Assembly (NCBI GenBank): GCA_013202335.1
Contig: JABMQR010000105.1
Location: 1 to 8,059 of the forward strand
DNA length: 8,059 bases
Reading direction: 5' to 3'
Source of the DNA: Bacteroidota bacterium
GTDB lineage: Bacteria; Spirochaetota; Spirochaetia; JABMQR01
Shown: one piece after another, positions 6,958 through 8,059 of the stretch
Layout of the letters: each line of letters starts with the position of its first letter
Numbering within the stretch: the stretch's first letter is position 1
Notes under the pieces: model-generated
The model's database searches: none
What the model saw: only the letters and a program-made list of their open reading frames with translations
Told to the model about the DNA's origin: nothing
Made by a program: the position numbers and the translations under genes

Positions 6958-7590
6958 ATGAAGAAAGTGTTTATTGCCGGGCCATTAAAGATACGCTCTC
7001 TTGATAAAAACATAAAAGAAAGACTGGATAATATTGTCCAAAAAAAAATTGAAGTATTAGTTGGTGATGCCAATGGAATAGATACAGCAGTTCAGGAATA
7101 TTTGTTTTCAAGGAATTACCGTAATGCCACAGTCTATTGTATTAATAAGCCAAGAAATAATGTTGGTAACTGGAGTATTAAATCCATCCCTTGCGGGGAT
7201 GCAACTATTTCATTCTCAGAGTATGTAAAAAAAGATCTTGCAATGGCCAAAGATACGGATTTTGGGTTTATGATATGGAATGGGAAGAGTAACGGGACAT
7301 TAAATAATACATTAAATCTTTTGGAGAGTGGTAAGAAAACAAGACTATACCTTAAACCTGCAGGAGTATTTTATACTATCATCAAACTTAAAGATTTAGA
7401 AAAATTATTAAGTAATTGTGACAAAGAAGATCTAAACAAAATTGATCGGAAAATTAAGTTGTTTGAAAGAATACAGGTTTTATCTCAAGGAAATCTGTTT
7501 GAGCCTAAGGATTGTACCATCCGAAAAAAAGAGCATGACTATCAATTATTGGCTAAGGAAAACGGACATTATGGTGTTGATGATATTTAA
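6958..7590 (+). CDS. SLOG-superfamily protein (YspA/LOG-like Rossmann fold)
   Basis: This intact 210-residue protein has AGGAG (6945-6949) 8 nt before its ATG. It opens with a Rossmann-type strand and loop, KKVFIAGP (2-9), then VLVGDANGIDTAVQEYL (33-49), the SLOG-style glycine/aspartate segment, and VYC (59-61) with PRNNVGNW (65-72). A second nucleotide-site block is FGFMIWNGKSNGTLNN (102-117), equivalent to the GT-containing loop of LOG/DprA-like folds, followed by a strand (KKTRLYLKP). Residues about 150-210 are charged and helical. SLOG members bind or cleave nucleotide derivatives (LOG phosphoribohydrolases, YspA, TIR-related sensors) or bind DNA (DprA); which applies is not shown. The 4-nt gap to the PRTase gene implies a shared transcript and linked function. 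The FIAGP start also resembles nucleoside deoxyribosyltransferases, a related fold. Superfamily call fairly confident; activity unknown. Confidence 0.75.
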   Translation: MKKVFIAGPLKIRSLDKNIKERLDNIVQKKIEVLVGDANGIDTAVQEYLFSRNYRNATVYCINKPRNNVGNWSIKSIPCGDATISFSEYVKKDLAMAKDTDFGFMIWNGKSNGTLNNTLNLLESGKKTRLYLKPAGVFYTIIKLKDLEKLLSNCDKEDLNKIDRKIKLFERIQVLSQGNLFEPKDCTIRKKEHDYQLLAKENGHYGVDDI

Positions 7591-7725
7591 AGCATATTCA
7601 GTTTGATGTACTCCGAAGTGGCTGGGAGCAGGAAAAAGTTAAAGAAAGAAGGCATGTTGGGATTAATCAGCGTAAATAGGATCGAATATTGTTTTATTAG
7701 AATAGCCTAAGTTTTATATTGATTA
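7591..7725 (+). other. Intergenic stretch with possible gene-tail remnant
   Basis: No gene is called here. One frame, open from 7584 to a TAG at 7677-7679, reads a protein-like tail (FDVLRSGWEQEKVKERR near 7599-7649) with no start codon of its own. It could be the degraded end of a lost gene. Another frame has a 34-residue ATG reading frame (7606-7710) with no ribosome binding site or recognisable content. No strong terminator hairpin is visible; TTAG/CTAA around 7697-7710 makes only a 4-bp stem. Confidence 0.35.
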
Positions 7726-7895
7726 AAAAAGGAAGACATAATGGAAGTAATAATTTACCTTTTTATTGGCATAGCAATCGGAATTCTCATTGGATGGTTA
7801 TTTGCCAGAATGCGGAGCACTTTTGTAACTCAACAAGAAAGAGAAGCCAGCAAAAGCAGGATTGCAGAAATTGAAAAGGAATATTTTGGTTATAA
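7726..7895 (+). repeat. Direct repeat copy B (rmuC-like 5' end)
   Basis: This is the partner of 5904-6073, aligned without gaps at an offset of 1822. It keeps the GGAAG ribosome binding site and an ATG. Identity ends sharply after TTGGTTATAA at 7895. From 7896 on the sequence is unrelated to copy A and appears to belong to the mobile element on the right. Confidence 0.9.
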
Positions 7896-7920
7896 CATAG
7901 AAACCGTAGAAATTACGTAA
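7741..7920 (+). pseudogene. Truncated rmuC-like gene, 5' end (copy B)
   Basis: ATG 7741, with GGAAG 5 nt upstream, opens a 59-residue frame. It has a membrane segment (about residues 3-21, VIIYLFIGIAIGILIGWLF), a basic stop-transfer (ARMRS) and the start of a coiled coil (EREASKSRIAEIEKEYFGY). This is the expected N-terminus of RmuC, about one-eighth of a full-length protein. Residues 52-59 (NIETVEIT) have no match in copy A and are read from sequence beyond the breakpoint. The start and ribosome site are intact, so a short anchored peptide could still be made. The best explanation is truncation by an insertion sequence. RmuC identity rests on layout and remembered family features, not a search; a short stand-alone membrane protein is the alternative. 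Confidence 0.6.
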
Positions 7921-8059
7921 TCGGTAACTCCACATCCAGTTTTTGAAGCAATTCCCGATCCTTCTTTGATATTTCAGAGATGATCTGCTGTCCATCATCA
8001 AGAATCACTTTGTAGATATTTCTGCTGATATCGATAACATCTTCGGCGCTGTATTTGAC
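7896..8059. mobile_element. Probable insertion sequence end, continuing past the right edge
   Basis: rmuC-like homology breaks at 7895. Eighteen bases further begins the stop codon of a minus-strand frame that runs out of the window. A transposase stop within about 20 bp of an element tip is the normal geometry of an insertion sequence. The terminal inverted repeat and target duplication cannot be tested because the other end is outside the window. The boundary is inferred from the homology break. Confidence 0.45.
7913..8059 (-). CDS. Probable transposase C-terminus (IS1634/IS4-like), partial
   Basis: The minus strand is open from the right edge for 48 codons to a TAA (complement of 7913-7915). 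The peptide includes KYSAEDVIDISRNIYKVIL, then a DDG turn and EISKKDRELLQKLDVELP. The pattern of strand, short turn, a strand ending in a polar stretch, then a basic helix ending in LLxxLxV recalls the last domain of IS1634/IS4-type DDE transposases. This is recognition by style; no catalytic residue lies in the visible part. The rmuC-like stop (7918-7920) and this stop overlap in the palindrome TTACGTAA. It could instead be an unrelated host gene ending here; transposase is favoured because the rmuC-like homology ends abruptly beside it. Confidence 0.45.
   Translation of the reverse strand, partial: VKYSAEDVIDISRNIYKVILDDGQQIISEISKKDRELLQKLDVELPIT

Noticed and set aside
7606..7710. 34-residue plus-strand ATG frame after the SLOG gene
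   Set aside because: No ribosome binding site, no recognisable motif, and chance expectation is high.
7798..8001. Minus-strand 67-residue reading frame across the rmuC-like copy B
   Set aside because: It is antisense to the rmuC-like frame and out of frame with the better-looking minus-strand peptide ending at 7913.

Overview
The window reads as a defence/accessory island on an AT-rich bacterial chromosome or large mobile element. The phylum cannot be fixed from this sequence. Genes are dense, overlapping and preceded by Shine-Dalgarno-like sequences. An RmuC-like fragment points to bacteria rather than archaea.

Left part (1-5846, + strand): a tightly coupled run of four genes with overlaps of 4, 8 and 8 nt. 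They are (i) the 3' portion of an SMC/Rad50-like ATPase of the DUF3732 type, the ATPase of ABC-three-component (ABC-3C) conflict systems; (ii) a small PD-(D/E)XK nuclease-like protein; (iii) a RhuM-family protein; and (iv) the type I restriction subunit HsdR, with a PD-(D/E)XK nuclease domain, an SF2 translocase and an EcoEI-type C-terminus. The partners HsdM and HsdS and the other ABC-3C components are not in the window and presumably lie to the left. HsdR carries a triple cysteine-rich repeat between its motor and C-terminal domains. The ATPase gene is visibly more AT-rich than the genes after it, which suggests separate origins within one operon.

Middle and right part (5847-7920): two diverged copies (about 86% identical over 170 bp) of the start of an rmuC-like gene, a membrane anchor plus coiled coil, bracket a small two-gene module. 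The first module gene is a ComF-like phosphoribosyltransferase interrupted by one in-frame TAA just before its PRPP-binding loop. The second is an intact SLOG-superfamily (Rossmann-like, nucleotide-processing) protein. A perfect 18-bp AT palindrome containing TATAAT lies upstream of the pair. Both rmuC-like copies look broken: copy A has ATA in place of ATG, and copy B loses homology abruptly at 7895.

Right edge (7896-8059): a minus-strand reading frame entering from the right ends at 7913. It is probably the C-terminus of a transposase whose insertion sequence truncated rmuC copy B.

How the genes may work together: the left operon would combine type I restriction with an ABC-3C system and accessory nuclease/RhuM factors against invading DNA. 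The PRTase-SLOG pair is plausibly a nucleotide- or base-modifying two-protein system in which both enzymes act on a ribose-phosphate-base bond. That second role is inference; the pairing and the gene damage are seen directly.
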